Shown one piece after another: positions 1-9,964 of a DNA stretch of 64,000 bases. The position numbers and the translations under genes are program-made. The DNA lies in the NCBI GenBank assembly GCA_021299835.1, contig JAJTER010000024.1, positions 1 to 64,000 on the forward strand, written 5' to 3'. This DNA comes from Saprospiraceae bacterium. GTDB taxonomy: Bacteria; Bacteroidota; Bacteroidia; Chitinophagales; Saprospiraceae. The notes below the pieces were generated by a model, which searched no databases, was not told where the DNA came from, and was given only the letters and a program-made list of their open reading frames with translations. How positions within the stretch are numbered: position 1 is the first letter of the stretch; every line of letters starts with the position of its first letter.

Positions 1-1259
1 ACACCTTCATCCATCAACTGATCCAATCCTTTTGCTAATTGTTTGGTTTTCAATGGATCTACATTATTTACGTATCTGAACATTTCAGGAGAGAACCTGG
101 GAATTCCTTTAAAATGCAGCACTTCTCCTTCTGTTAAGGTATCACCTATTTTAAAATTTCCAGAATCGTAGAGTCCAATTACATCGCCGGGAAAAGCCTC
201 TTCCACTATGGTCTTTTTAGCTGCCATAAAAGACGTTGGATTAGAAAATTTCAGTTTTCTATTTTGTCTTACATGCAAATAATTAGTATTTCGGTGAAAA
301 ACGCCTGAACAAATTCTAAGAAAAGCAATTCTATCGCGATGATTTGGATCCATATTCGCGTGTATTTTAAATACAAATCCAGAAAAGCCCGCTTCATTTG
401 GTTCAATAATTCTTTCTTCTGCTTGTCTTGGCAGCGGTTGGGGAGCGATCTGAACAAAACAATCCAACAATTCTCTTACACCAAAATTATTAATAGCGCT
501 ACCAAAAAATACCGGAGAAATCATCCCCAGAAGATAATCTTCCCTTTCGAATTCGGGATAGACTTCAGCAATTAATTTCACCTCCTCCTTCAGTGTTTTA
601 GCATCTTGACTACCCACAATTTTCTCCAGGAGGGGATCATTCACGGAGGCAATTTCAATGGTATCCTCCTCATCTTGCTTACCGTGAGGTTTAAATAACT
701 TTAGATTTTTCTCAAAAATACTAAAAACGCCTTTAAAATGCTGCCCCATACCGATGGGCCAGCTCAGGGGAGTAACTTGAATATCAAGTTTACTCTCTAT
801 TTCATCCAGAAGATCAAACGCGTCTTTCCCTTCCCTATCTAATTTATTTACAAAAACTATGATAGGCGTATTTCTCATACGGCAAACCTTCACTAATTTT
901 TCAGTTTGACTTTCAACGCCTTTTGCTGCATCGATAACTACAATAACACTATCTACGGCAGTGAGGGTTCTATAGGTATCTTCGGCAAAATCCTCATGAC
1001 CGGGAGTATCTAAAATATTTACTTTAAGATCTTTATAATCAAAAGCCATGACCGAGGTGGCCACAGAAATACCCCTTTGTTTTTCAATTTCCATGAAATC
1101 AGAAGTGGCTGATTTTTTTATTTTATTAGACTTAACGGCGCCGGCTACTTGAATTGCGCCTCCGAAAAGGAGCAGCTTTTCAGTAAGGGTCGTTTTTCCC
1201 GCATCGGGGTGACTAACAATCCCAAAGGTTTTCCGCTTATTAATCTCCAGTTCGTTCAT
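1..1259 (-). CDS. prfC: Peptide chain release factor 3 (5' part, runs off the window)
   Basis: GTPase that recycles RF1/RF2 from the ribosome after termination. Translating the minus strand from the ATG at 1259-1257 gives an uninterrupted frame to the window edge, about 419 of the usual 525-530 residues. The G1 loop HPDAGKTT is at residues 17-24, then [12 protein letters not shown] (switch region), DTPGHEDF (G3, about 84-91) and FVNKLDRE (G4). The [14 protein letters not shown] segment, typical of RF3 rather than EF-G, follows, then the start of domains II and III. The missing end lies before base 1. It is divergent from the TetR gene across 114 bp. No frameshift is visible. The identification is firm; only the C-terminus cannot be judged. 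Confidence 0.95.
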   Translation of the reverse strand, partial: MNELEINKRKTFGIVSHPDAGKTTLTEKLLLFGGAIQVAGAVKSNKIKKSATSDFMEIEKQRGISVATSVMAFDYKDLKVNILDTPGHEDFAEDTYRTLTAVDSVIVVIDAAKGVESQTEKLVKVCRMRNTPIIVFVNKLDREGKDAFDLLDEIESKLDIQVTPLSWPIGMGQHFKGVFSIFEKNLKLFKPHGKQDEEDTIEIASVNDPLLEKIVGSQDAKTLKEEVKLIAEVYPEFEREDYLLGMISPVFFGSAINNFGVRELLDCFVQIAPQPLPRQAEERIIEPNEAGFSGFVFKIHANMDPNHRDRIAFLRICSGVFHRNTNYLHVRQNRKLKFSNPTSFMAAKKTIVEEAFPGDVIGLYDSGNFKIGDTLTEGEVLHFKGIPRFSPEMFRYVNNVDPLKTKQLAKGLDQLMDEG

Positions 1260-1373
1260 GAAAATAAATTTTCTTAAGTAAAATTGACTGCGAAATTAAA
1301 GATTTAAATTATCCTTTTAGTAAAAATTTTAGTCGTATTTTGCAGTTTTAAATTCTTTAAATCCTAAAATAAA

Positions 1374-2045
1374 ATGCAGGTAAACATACATAATGGATTA
1401 TACCTAAGGGATCCGAAAGAAACCACTTTAGGTCAAAGTATATTGAAACATTCCATTATTCTTATTGACGAACTAGGTTTTGAACATTTTACGTTTAAAA
1501 AATTAGCCGCTAAAATAAATTCAACCGAAGCATCTATTTATAGATATTTTGAAAACAAACATCTGCTCCTGGTTTATTTATCTAATTGGTATTGGGAGTA
1601 TATGTATGTTAACATTCAAAATAAATTAGAAAATATTAATACTCCAACCGAGAAACTAAAAATTGCAATAGCTGGCATTTTGGATAGTATGATAAAAAAC
1701 GATGAAATTACCTATATTGATGAAGATATTCTACATAGTATCATGGTAAGTCAAGCGGACAAGGTATATAGAATTAAGGAAGTTACCGAGGAAAATAAAA
1801 ATGGATTTTTTCTGGCTTACAAAAAAGTAGTCCGTTTTATTTCTGACATTATGCTTGAGGTTGATCCCGATTTCCCTTACGCCAGAATTTGTGCCAGTAC
1901 ATTGACAGAGATGCCAAATCAACAACTATATTATGCAAAGAACCTACCTTCATTAACAAGCCTTGCTGATCAAAAAGATAACCAGGCAGAACTACAGAAG
2001 ATCATGGAAAACTTGGCATTTGCATGGATAAAAGCCTACAAATAA
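1374..2045 (+). CDS. TetR/AcrR family transcriptional regulator
   Basis: One-component DNA-binding regulator of 223 residues. Residues about 18-65 form the TetR helix-turn-helix: a helix through SILKHSIILIDELGFEHF, then FKKLAAKINSTEASIYRYF, which is the recognition helix with the usual YxxF ending. The rest is helical and fits a ligand-binding/dimer domain with no recognisable effector family. It stands alone between prfC (divergent) and the convergent 2052-2630 gene, so its target is not indicated by context. A near-consensus -7 box (TATTTTG) lies around 1337-1343, about 30 bp before the ATG. The family call is solid; the target and ligand are unknown. Confidence 0.85.
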   Translation: MQVNIHNGLYLRDPKETTLGQSILKHSIILIDELGFEHFTFKKLAAKINSTEASIYRYFENKHLLLVYLSNWYWEYMYVNIQNKLENINTPTEKLKIAIAGILDSMIKNDEITYIDEDILHSIMVSQADKVYRIKEVTEENKNGFFLAYKKVVRFISDIMLEVDPDFPYARICASTLTEMPNQQLYYAKNLPSLTSLADQKDNQAELQKIMENLAFAWIKAYK

Positions 2046-2051
2046 ATTAAT

Positions 2052-2630
2052 CTAAGGTTTAACAGGCATTACCCCTGCTGCTTCTCCTACGCAACGGATG
2101 ATTTGCTGAAACTTTTTTTGCTGTTCCGAAAACAAGGAAACAGTTCTTTTTATGCCACTTTTATATTGTAACCTGATTTTCTCTGTTTTGAAATGAGCCA
2201 AAGCGTAGTACAAATCGATGGGGAGGACACAAACCGCCTCATACCTTCTCATATTTGTTTTTTTATCCAGCGTTCCCCTATCCTCAACTGTATTTAACTT
2301 AACAATACTCCCATTTTCCAATAAAAGCATTACATTTTCTCCTGCTTCGAGCACCTGATATTCCCATTCCATTAATGCCAAAGTAAGAAAAAACGACTCT
2401 ATTGAATCATTTTCGGCATAAGTAACTAATAATTTAGCTTCTTCCACCATTTTATTTCCCTCTTCCACTTCAAAATTAGAAGTGACCAACCCGCCAATAT
2501 TTAAAGGTTTATCGTAAACTACCCTTGTGCTATCAAATGCATCGGTTTCTATTTTAACCGACGTACATTGTCCGGACAATTTAAAACAAGGCAATAAAAA
2601 CATCGTAAAAATTAAAAATCTATTCAGCAC
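2052..2630 (-). CDS. Small secreted protein of unknown function
   Basis: A 192-residue protein with a cleavable signal peptide (MLNRFLIFTMFLLPCFKLSG, then QCTS). I recognise no family. The mature part is mixed alpha/beta with a run of acidic and hydrophobic stretches and only three Cys. It lies 33 bp downstream of the first adhesin gene on the same strand, but a perfect TAnnTTTG box at 2655-2648 within that gap suggests it can be transcribed alone. It could assist surface display or be unrelated; the sequence does not say. It ends 6 bp from the stop of the convergent TetR gene. Confidence 0.6.
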   Translation of the reverse strand: MLNRFLIFTMFLLPCFKLSGQCTSVKIETDAFDSTRVVYDKPLNIGGLVTSNFEVEEGNKMVEEAKLLVTYAENDSIESFFLTLALMEWEYQVLEAGENVMLLLENGSIVKLNTVEDRGTLDKKTNMRRYEAVCVLPIDLYYALAHFKTEKIRLQYKSGIKRTVSLFSEQQKKFQQIIRCVGEAAGVMPVKP

Positions 2631-2647
2631 CTTATTGAGAATTTTTG

Positions 2648-2655
2648 CAAATATA
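2648..2655 (-). promoter_or_regulatory. Promoter -7 box for the small secreted protein
   Basis: Read on the minus strand this is TATATTTG, a perfect match to the Bacteroidota -7 consensus TAnnTTTG. It sits 18 bp before the ATG at 2630, so the leader would be about 12 nt. No -33 TTTG was found at the expected spacing. Confidence 0.55.
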
Positions 2656-2662
2656 CAACGTC

Positions 2663-5600
2663 TTATTTAATTACCGTTACGTTTCCACGTTTTGCAAAAT
2701 TTCCACCGTCCAGGCAACGAACGGTAAGATAATAGCCAAAAACATCGGGGCCCAGATCTTTCCCCTTGTATGTGCCATCCCAACCTTCTAACTGATTATT
2801 AGTGGTAAACAGCTCCTGTCCATATCTATTATATACCACAAACCGAAGGGAGGTTATCCAACGTCCTCTTACGAGCAATTCATCGTTATTACCGTCATTA
2901 TTTGGTGTGAATGCATTGGGAACAAAAATATTTGGCTCCTCACATTGAACATCATCGACGTTAATTCTTATGGTTCCTGTAACAGAGCACCCCTGTTTAC
3001 TGGCAATTACCTTGTAAATAGTTGTATCGTTAGGCATGGCAATAACTACACTATCTGTTAAGCTATTCAAAGTATTAAATGGAGACCATATATACTGACA
3101 ACCTTCACATCCACTGACCTTTATGATAGCCTTATCTCCCTTGTTTTTTATTAATGTTTCAACATCTGCTGTAAGTTTTACTGCAGGATTAATCAGGGTT
3201 AATTTTGTTCTTAGCGTAGATTCACACCCATACTTATTCATTAGCAAAACAGATACGGTGGTATCTTTTGTGATCTTAGCCAAAGCAATGGGACCTTCTA
3301 AAGGGTCAGATTTAATTACCCCATTTGGCGCCCATAAATAATTTAAAAACTGAGAAGTATCCCTATCTGTCACTTGAATTTTTATAGTATCTGAGGGTAA
3401 GCAAACAGAATAATTATCTGGCATAGAAGCTGCTACAGGAAATACAAATAATTTTATAGTATCCAGATACACACATTTATCTATATTTTCTCCTCTAACG
3501 TACAACGTATTTAAACCCCGTTCAAGGGTATAGTTTATTTTATCTCCTGTTGATAAAATGGTATTAAAAGTTGGTGATTTCGACCAGGTAGGTTGCACCG
3601 AAATATTAGTATTTACTTTAATTTCAATACTTCCCAAAGTACATAAAGTACTATCTTTGCCCGTTGAAAAAGTTACGGGAATACCATTATTAGAAAGAGA
3701 AATCTGCGTATTGAGTTCTTTTCTACATCCATATTGATTAAGGAGGGAAACGCTCACTCTACCCGAGTCTCGCATTAAAAATTTACCTTCAGCGCTATTG
3801 AGCGGATTTAAAAACAAACCTCCTTTAGGAAACCAGTTATAACTTAGAATTTGCAGGGAATCGAGGTTCTTCACATTAACTATGACTGTATCAGGTTGTT
3901 TACAAAGAACGAGAGAAGACGGCATGGTCGCCATAATAGAAGCTAACCTGATTTGAATAGAATCTGTCAAAACACAACCTATCGTATCCGTTGCTTTTAT
4001 AAAAAATGAATTTAATCCTTGATTTAAAACAGTAGAAACTAATTTTCCTGTTCCAATGATTGTTTTAAAATTTGCTTCCTTTGACCAACTGTAGAAAATA
4101 CCATTTGTTAAACCATTGACCGACAAAGTATACTTATCTATATCACAAAGCGTCGTATCATTTCCCAGGCTAATCTGGTTAATTATCCCTTTTTTTACAG
4201 AGACTTCCTTAACTATTTTACAATTATTGAATGGATTGGTTACTGTTACTTTATAATTTCTGCTTACGGAAGATGAAAATATTGGATTTCCAATAGAGTT
4301 ACTGTTTAAACCGAAACCTGGAGACCACAGATATGTAAATGAAGGATTAAATCCTGGATTTAAAACGATAGGAGCCTGGGTACAAGCAGTAATTAAGGTG
4401 TCTAAAGCAGGATCGAAAGTCTGCGCATTTAGATTAAAATCCCTATTGATGGAACACCCCACTGTATTGGTAATTTTTAGTTGTAGGTTCGATGATTTGT
4501 CGGTCAAAATAACTATGGCTGGAGAGCCTTGCCCTTCTTTTATAACATTTACCGGCGTCCAGAGATATCTATTTTCATAAAGATAAGAAAGGGTTTTTAT
4601 TTCTAATTTAAACTCATTATTCGCACATATTTTAATAGAATCAGGAGGAAAAGGAGCTAATAAACTAATTTTTCCAGGTATCAATTTTACTGAATCAATC
4701 TTTTCACAGCCCAAAACATTTAACATCTTAACGTAAGCAAAATGCGCGGTTGAAGGATACAAAAAGGTTGGAGAAACTGTGGTATCATTTAAAATTCCCT
4801 TCTCACTGGAAGTCCATTTTAAACGCAAAATATCTTGACCGTTTGAAGAGAATGGAGTTATTTTTTTAGCTAACGAATCACAAAAAACCAAAGAATCAAG
4901 ATAATTAAGGTTAAATGGGATATGTTTTAAAGTATCAAGAGATAGCATCAAGGTATCTTTACAACCCAAATTGTTTATGCCGACTAATTTGGATGGTCTG
5001 GTTGCTGACCAGGAGAAAGAAATGGGGGTACCAGAAGCAATGACCTTATTCTCATTATTCAGCCATAAAATTTCATTTACGGGCAGAGTTGAATTTACCT
5101 TTAGAACCAAAGAATCGAAGCATTGATCGACATCATTTATAGATAAATTAAAATCACTACCTGAAGATGGACTGGTTGTAAACACCCTGGTCAAGCTATC
5201 GACACAATTAGAGGCGGACATCTTTAGAGAAATACTTCCTGTGGACCCCAGTGGAATATCAAAAACGGGAGATTTCAGCGTGCTGGTCAGTAAGCTATTT
5301 CCAAAGGATACTGTCCATAAATACTGTGGGGTAGTTACATCATTAGTAACAGAAAGATTACTTAAAGAAAAGCGAGAAAAATTTTCACAAAGAAAATCCA
5401 GTTTATTGACAGAAAAATCAACCTCAGTACCAATCACCTGAAAACGACGAGTCTTAATACTTTCACAAAACTGACCTTTATCTGTAATTAAGGTAAGAAC
5501 ATAAAAACCAATTTCGTTAAACTTCAATTTTATGGCTAAATCCCTGCTAATCAGTTCTCTATCTTCCCCTTCCCCTAAATACCACTCAAAAGTGCTAGCT

Positions 5601-6601
5601 TCAGGATTTTCCTGAAAAACGGTAACTTCCGAATTTCTACAAATTTTGTCGGGCACACTAAAGGCTGCATTGGAACCAGTACAATTCACGACATTATACT
5701 GAAAATCTCTTCTTGTTTCTGAAAGTAACGCTTTGGTTACTTTGTCATATTCTTCGATACAAACCCCAACGACAAACTGACCCAATGTTTGAGGTATTCC
5801 TGACATAATTCCTGTTTTTGAGTCAATAACAAGAGGGAAATTTCCGCCCAACATATTTGCCAAACTGTAGGTAGGATTAACCCAAACTACCGTGTCATAA
5901 GGAGGACCATCAGGTGGAACAGGCTTTGGAATAGCAAAAGTAGCCCCTTGAAAAGGGGTGCAAAATTTGTAAACTAAGGAATCGAAATTTTCATCCGTAG
6001 CTTTTGAATTCACCAGTAAGGGTCTGTTATTACATACATAAACAGGTGGCCATGAATTGATAACTGGACTGGAATTACAGTCTATCATGGCTGCTTCTGT
6101 CAGCAAAATATCAAAAGTTGCACCTGTCTCCAGCGGATTTATGATATTGACAATGGTTTGATTTCTGCAACAACGCTGATAAACAAATCGGTATCCGCCT
6201 AACCTTGGCAAAAGATTTATGGTATCCTTATAGGTTGTTGTATGAACGCAAACTGGTGTGGAAATGGTGAGACAAGGATCGGAACCTTCACTAAGCGTAT
6301 CATTACCAATAGGACTTAAGGTAAAGGTAGAGATCAGAATTCCCTCTCTGTTATAAACACCGATGGTAGCTGGATCATCAAAATAAGCACCTTCAGCAGC
6401 ATTGAAACAATCCCTGAAAACGCGTAAGGTAATCTCGAAATTATTATTTCCAAGACACCTGTAACCTATTTCACCTCCAACAATATGGGTAGCAAATAGA
6501 GTTTTTGAGAAAATAAAAAAGGAAAAACACAAAATAATAAGACGATAGATTGACTTATCATTTGTATAAGAGTAAAACCAACTTTTGTTTATGCTCCCCA
6601 T
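2663..6601 (-). CDS. Giant T9SS-sorted surface adhesin (gliding-motility-associated C-terminal domain)
   Basis: A 1312-residue secreted surface protein. It has an N-terminal hydrophobic signal (to about residue 37), then a conserved 270-residue domain beginning THIVGGEIGYRCLG and rich in paired Cys (VFRDCF, VYQRCCRNQT, SWPPVYVCN). A long series of PKD/Ig-like beta repeats follows, with recurring YLWSP/WSK and DTTVS-type motifs. The last 90 or so residues are the type B T9SS sorting domain: NIFVPNAFTPNNDGNND, VVYNRYGQELF, GWDGTYKG. The family is exported by type IX secretion and anchored at or released from the cell surface. It is a paralogue of the next gene (6786-9956), sharing both ends but with a longer repeat core. 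Its own promoter box lies at 6667-6674. An adhesive role is inferred from architecture; no ligand is evident. Confidence 0.88.
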   Translation of the reverse strand: MGSINKSWFYSYTNDKSIYRLIILCFSFFIFSKTLFATHIVGGEIGYRCLGNNNFEITLRVFRDCFNAAEGAYFDDPATIGVYNREGILISTFTLSPIGNDTLSEGSDPCLTISTPVCVHTTTYKDTINLLPRLGGYRFVYQRCCRNQTIVNIINPLETGATFDILLTEAAMIDCNSSPVINSWPPVYVCNNRPLLVNSKATDENFDSLVYKFCTPFQGATFAIPKPVPPDGPPYDTVVWVNPTYSLANMLGGNFPLVIDSKTGIMSGIPQTLGQFVVGVCIEEYDKVTKALLSETRRDFQYNVVNCTGSNAAFSVPDKICRNSEVTVFQENPEASTFEWYLGEGEDRELISRDLAIKLKFNEIGFYVLTLITDKGQFCESIKTRRFQVIGTEVDFSVNKLDFLCENFSRFSLSNLSVTNDVTTPQYLWTVSFGNSLLTSTLKSPVFDIPLGSTGSISLKMSASNCVDSLTRVFTTSPSSGSDFNLSINDVDQCFDSLVLKVNSTLPVNEILWLNNENKVIASGTPISFSWSATRPSKLVGINNLGCKDTLMLSLDTLKHIPFNLNYLDSLVFCDSLAKKITPFSSNGQDILRLKWTSSEKGILNDTTVSPTFLYPSTAHFAYVKMLNVLGCEKIDSVKLIPGKISLLAPFPPDSIKICANNEFKLEIKTLSYLYENRYLWTPVNVIKEGQGSPAIVILTDKSSNLQLKITNTVGCSINRDFNLNAQTFDPALDTLITACTQAPIVLNPGFNPSFTYLWSPGFGLNSNSIGNPIFSSSVSRNYKVTVTNPFNNCKIVKEVSVKKGIINQISLGNDTTLCDIDKYTLSVNGLTNGIFYSWSKEANFKTIIGTGKLVSTVLNQGLNSFFIKATDTIGCVLTDSIQIRLASIMATMPSSLVLCKQPDTVIVNVKNLDSLQILSYNWFPKGGLFLNPLNSAEGKFLMRDSGRVSVSLLNQYGCRKELNTQISLSNNGIPVTFSTGKDSTLCTLGSIEIKVNTNISVQPTWSKSPTFNTILSTGDKINYTLERGLNTLYVRGENIDKCVYLDTIKLFVFPVAASMPDNYSVCLPSDTIKIQVTDRDTSQFLNYLWAPNGVIKSDPLEGPIALAKITKDTTVSVLLMNKYGCESTLRTKLTLINPAVKLTADVETLIKNKGDKAIIKVSGCEGCQYIWSPFNTLNSLTDSVVIAMPNDTTIYKVIASKQGCSVTGTIRINVDDVQCEEPNIFVPNAFTPNNDGNNDELLVRGRWITSLRFVVYNRYGQELFTTNNQLEGWDGTYKGKDLGPDVFGYYLTVRCLDGGNFAKRGNVTVIK

Positions 6602-6666
6602 GTTGTAGTTTTCCTTTACCCGATTAAGATCTAAAAGACCTTAATAACTTATCATCAAAATAATAA

Positions 6667-6674
6667 CAAATATA
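6667..6674 (-). promoter_or_regulatory. Promoter -7 box for the 1312-residue adhesin
   Basis: On the minus strand it reads TATATTTG, matching TAnnTTTG fully, about 65 bp before the ATG at 6601. With the terminator at 6728-6753 just upstream, it implies that the downstream adhesin has its own transcript. Confidence 0.55.
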
Positions 6675-6727
6675 CGAATTTTATCTAATATAAAAAACGA
6701 TGAAAATGTAATGTGTCCGAAAAATGA

Positions 6728-6753
6728 AAAATGGCAACCGAAGTTGCCATTTT
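6728..6753 (-). terminator. Intrinsic terminator between the two adhesin genes
   Basis: Perfect 11-bp inverted repeat: arm AAAATGGCAAC at 6728-6738, loop CGAA, and arm GTTGCCATTTT at 6743-6753. On the minus strand it is followed by a T-rich tail. It lies 33 bp after the stop of the 1056-residue adhesin and should end or attenuate that transcript. Confidence 0.75.
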
Positions 6754-6785
6754 CCATTGATTATCAATAAATGAAATAAAAAAAA

Positions 6786-9700
6786 TCATTTAATCAAACT
6801 TGTATTTCCTCTTTTAGTAAAAATTTTATTGTCCAGACAAGTTACCTGAAGGAAGTAGTTATAAACATCGGGTGCCACCTCATTTCCTTTGAAAACGCCG
6901 TTCCATCCATTATTTAAATCTGTGGTTGTAAACATCTCTTGTCCCCATCTATTATAGACAACAAATTGAAGTTTTGAAATCCATCTGCCCCTTACTTTTA
7001 GGACATCATTATTGCCATCATTATTGGGAGTAAAAGCATTGGGGACAAAAATATTTGGTTCGCCGCAATTCACATTATCTACGTTGATACGAATTGTTTT
7101 CTCCTCTTTACAACCCTTTTTTGAAACGACCACCTTATAAATTGTGGTATCCTGTGGTGTAGCTCTTACAGAGGCGGAATTTGTTGCATTTAAACCAGTA
7201 CCAGGGGTCCAGGCATAAGCACAATCAGTACAACCAGTCACCGAAATATTAGCTATCTCATTATTTCCTTTGATCAAAGTTTCCTTATCTGTAGCGATAT
7301 TCACTTTCAAATCTATCAATTCCAACTGGGTTTCCAGGGTTTTCTTACAACCATATTTATTTTCAAAATTGACATTCACCAGGGTGGTTGCATTTATTTT
7401 GTAAATGGCATTAGGCCCCTCATTTGGTTTGGTGGTCAGTGAATTTACAGGAAACCAGCTATAATTTTTCAAGCCCTGATTTGGATCATTATCTTTAATG
7501 GTCACCGTAGTCAAATCGACTGGTTTACAAACCACATAATTATCTGGCAAAGTAGCCTCTACTGGAAACGCGCTAATTACCACGGTATCTCTCCAGAAGC
7601 AGCCTTTAGCGTCCGACGCTTTAAGATAAAAAGTATTTTCAGCTCTACTCAAAGTATCTCTTTTTAAGGAAGCCTGATTACCCAGATTATTGGAGAAATC
7701 TGGTGACCTTGACCATTGGAAAGAAAGGGGAATGGAAGAAGTTGCCGTCAAAGTATAAGGTCCATAATTACACAGCGATGTATCTCTCCCTGCAGAAATT
7801 GTTGCTTCAGGACTTACCTGTGCAGTAACTTTCCATACCAGATTACAATTGGTTTTGGGGTCTGTAATCTTTACCGTATATATTTGATTGGTATTCAAAG
7901 TAAAGATAGGATTAGCCACATTAACATTATCCAGACCCGTTGAAGGAGACCATAAATAGGTCACCAATGAACTTTCAGGAAGATTAACCCTTTTAGGAAT
8001 ACCCGGGCAAAAATCCAGTGTGGTATCCAATTCCACCACGGGAAGCATAGGACTCACCTCTACACGCACGGTTATTGTGGTATCACAACCAGAGGCAGGA
8101 TTCTGAATTTTAACCGTGTAAGACATTGATTCTTTCAACATTACCGTAGGATTACCTTTGGTAGTTTCACTCAGGCCTTTGGCTGGACTCCAGGAATAAA
8201 TCAATGTATTATTAAACTTTGGGTTAATTTGTTTTCCAACGTTATAGCAAACGGTTGACAGGCTGTCGATGCCGGGATCTGCACCAAAAGGTTTGACAAT
8301 GGCACTAAATGAGATAGTGGTATCACATTTAGTTTCTGGGTTAGTAATTTTGACGGAATAGATTTGGCTACTATTCAGCGTTATAACAGGATTACCAATA
8401 TTTGGATTACTTAATCCGTTTTTTGGCAACCAACTATAAGAAAGATCTTTATTAAAATTTTCATTGGTTACCGTTGCCACATCCCTACATAATTGAACAC
8501 CCGTATTTATATTTGATTGAATGGATGAATGAATATCTACCGGGAAAATCAAAGTAGATTTACAACCAAGGGCATTGGAGAGATTGAGGGTAATAAGGCT
8601 TGGCGAATCCATTTTAAAGGTAGCTAAAGAAGAACCTTGACCTGAAACCAGATTTCCATTGGTTTGCCAATCGTAGGTTAACGATCTGTTCACCTGTTTA
8701 TTTTGAATATTTACTTCAAAATTTGACCCTCTGCAAACCACGGATTTTTGACCTGCTAAAGGCGTAGAAATAACATCTATTGCAACAGCATCAATAACGG
8801 CAGAAAAAGTACTTTGGCAAGCCGTTCCTTTTTCGTAATATAAGGTAATTCTATTTTTACCCACTGAGGTGAAAGTCAAATTAACCGAATCACCCTTCGC
8901 TATTAGCTTTTCAGCACCAGGTTCTCCTATGTACCATTCTACGGATTTTGCCCCTTTAGTACCTTGTTTTAAGGTGAGATTTGAACTTACACACACCGCT
9001 TCCGGAGCTTCAAAAGTAGCTTGAGGAACCTCGCAATTCACCACATTATATTGAAAATCGCGACGAACAACAGACAATAAATTTTTAGTAGATCTGTCAT
9101 ATTCCTCAAAACAAACAGCCACTACAAATTGGCCTAATACGGGAGGTACACCCTTCATAATACCTGTGTTAACGTCAATGGTTAAGGGATTATTCCCACC
9201 AAGAACATTCGATAAAGAATAGGTTGGGCCTAACCAGATAATAGGTTGAAATGGCGGAGCAGTTGGAGGTATAGGTTGAGGTCTTTGAAGTGTTCCACCT
9301 ACTAACGGCGCACAAAGTTTATAAGCAATAGAATCGTTATTTACATCGGTAGCAGCGGAATTTACATTGAGTTCCTGATTGGCACAAACATAAACGGGAG
9401 GCCATGAATTAACTACAGGACTTGAATTACATTTTTGCATAGCTGCCTCGGTAAGCAAAATATCATAAGTTGCACCAGCCTCGGTAGGATTAACAATATT
9501 AGAAATGGTCGTATTACGACAGCAACGTTGATAAACAAAATGGTACCCCCCTACCCGTGGATTTAAAGTAATTACAGATCTGTAAACAGTGGTATGTACA
9601 CAAACACTATTTATAAAAGAGGTATAGCAAGAGTCCAGATCCTTTCTTAAAGTGTCATTACCAATAGGTCTAAGTGAAATGTTACTTAGCCTTAAACCAT

Positions 9701-9956
9701 TTGAAGCGTAAACCCCTATTATACCCGGATCATCAAAAAAAGCTGTTGGATCGGCATTAAAACAATCTCTAAATACCCTTAATGTTATTTCATACTGGTT
9801 ACCGCCTAAACATCTGTAGCCAATTTCACCTCCTACAATATGGGTGGCATTGGCAGTGTAAGGAAGCATAAAGAATATGGCAGGTATAAGAAACGTTAAT
9901 TTTAAACGCAAATTCGTTATAAAATCATGTTTTTTATTTATATTAAGTTGATTCAT
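6786..9956 (-). CDS. T9SS-sorted surface adhesin, paralogue of the neighbouring gene
   Basis: A 1056-residue secreted protein with the same plan as 2663-6601: signal segment (about 1-37), the conserved domain starting THIVGGEIGYRCLG with VFRDCF and VYQRCCRN Cys motifs, a repeat core, and a C-terminal type B sorting domain (NIFVPNAFTPNNDGNND, VVYNRWGQEMF). The core holds at least three tandem units of about 80-85 residues with the pattern SYSWLP/YSWSP...GNP...YxVKIxNP...CDTTI, typical of PKD/Ig-like modules. It starts 8 bp after the OmpA/PD40 gene stop, so it is cotranscribed with it, and a strong terminator follows. The shared ends and variable core suggest duplication followed by repeat-number change. 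Substrate or partner is unknown. Confidence 0.88.
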   Translation of the reverse strand: MNQLNINKKHDFITNLRLKLTFLIPAIFFMLPYTANATHIVGGEIGYRCLGGNQYEITLRVFRDCFNADPTAFFDDPGIIGVYASNGLRLSNISLRPIGNDTLRKDLDSCYTSFINSVCVHTTVYRSVITLNPRVGGYHFVYQRCCRNTTISNIVNPTEAGATYDILLTEAAMQKCNSSPVVNSWPPVYVCANQELNVNSAATDVNNDSIAYKLCAPLVGGTLQRPQPIPPTAPPFQPIIWLGPTYSLSNVLGGNNPLTIDVNTGIMKGVPPVLGQFVVAVCFEEYDRSTKNLLSVVRRDFQYNVVNCEVPQATFEAPEAVCVSSNLTLKQGTKGAKSVEWYIGEPGAEKLIAKGDSVNLTFTSVGKNRITLYYEKGTACQSTFSAVIDAVAIDVISTPLAGQKSVVCRGSNFEVNIQNKQVNRSLTYDWQTNGNLVSGQGSSLATFKMDSPSLITLNLSNALGCKSTLIFPVDIHSSIQSNINTGVQLCRDVATVTNENFNKDLSYSWLPKNGLSNPNIGNPVITLNSSQIYSVKITNPETKCDTTISFSAIVKPFGADPGIDSLSTVCYNVGKQINPKFNNTLIYSWSPAKGLSETTKGNPTVMLKESMSYTVKIQNPASGCDTTITVRVEVSPMLPVVELDTTLDFCPGIPKRVNLPESSLVTYLWSPSTGLDNVNVANPIFTLNTNQIYTVKITDPKTNCNLVWKVTAQVSPEATISAGRDTSLCNYGPYTLTATSSIPLSFQWSRSPDFSNNLGNQASLKRDTLSRAENTFYLKASDAKGCFWRDTVVISAFPVEATLPDNYVVCKPVDLTTVTIKDNDPNQGLKNYSWFPVNSLTTKPNEGPNAIYKINATTLVNVNFENKYGCKKTLETQLELIDLKVNIATDKETLIKGNNEIANISVTGCTDCAYAWTPGTGLNATNSASVRATPQDTTIYKVVVSKKGCKEEKTIRINVDNVNCGEPNIFVPNAFTPNNDGNNDVLKVRGRWISKLQFVVYNRWGQEMFTTTDLNNGWNGVFKGNEVAPDVYNYFLQVTCLDNKIFTKRGNTSLIK

Positions 9957-9964
9957 AGCTCTAT

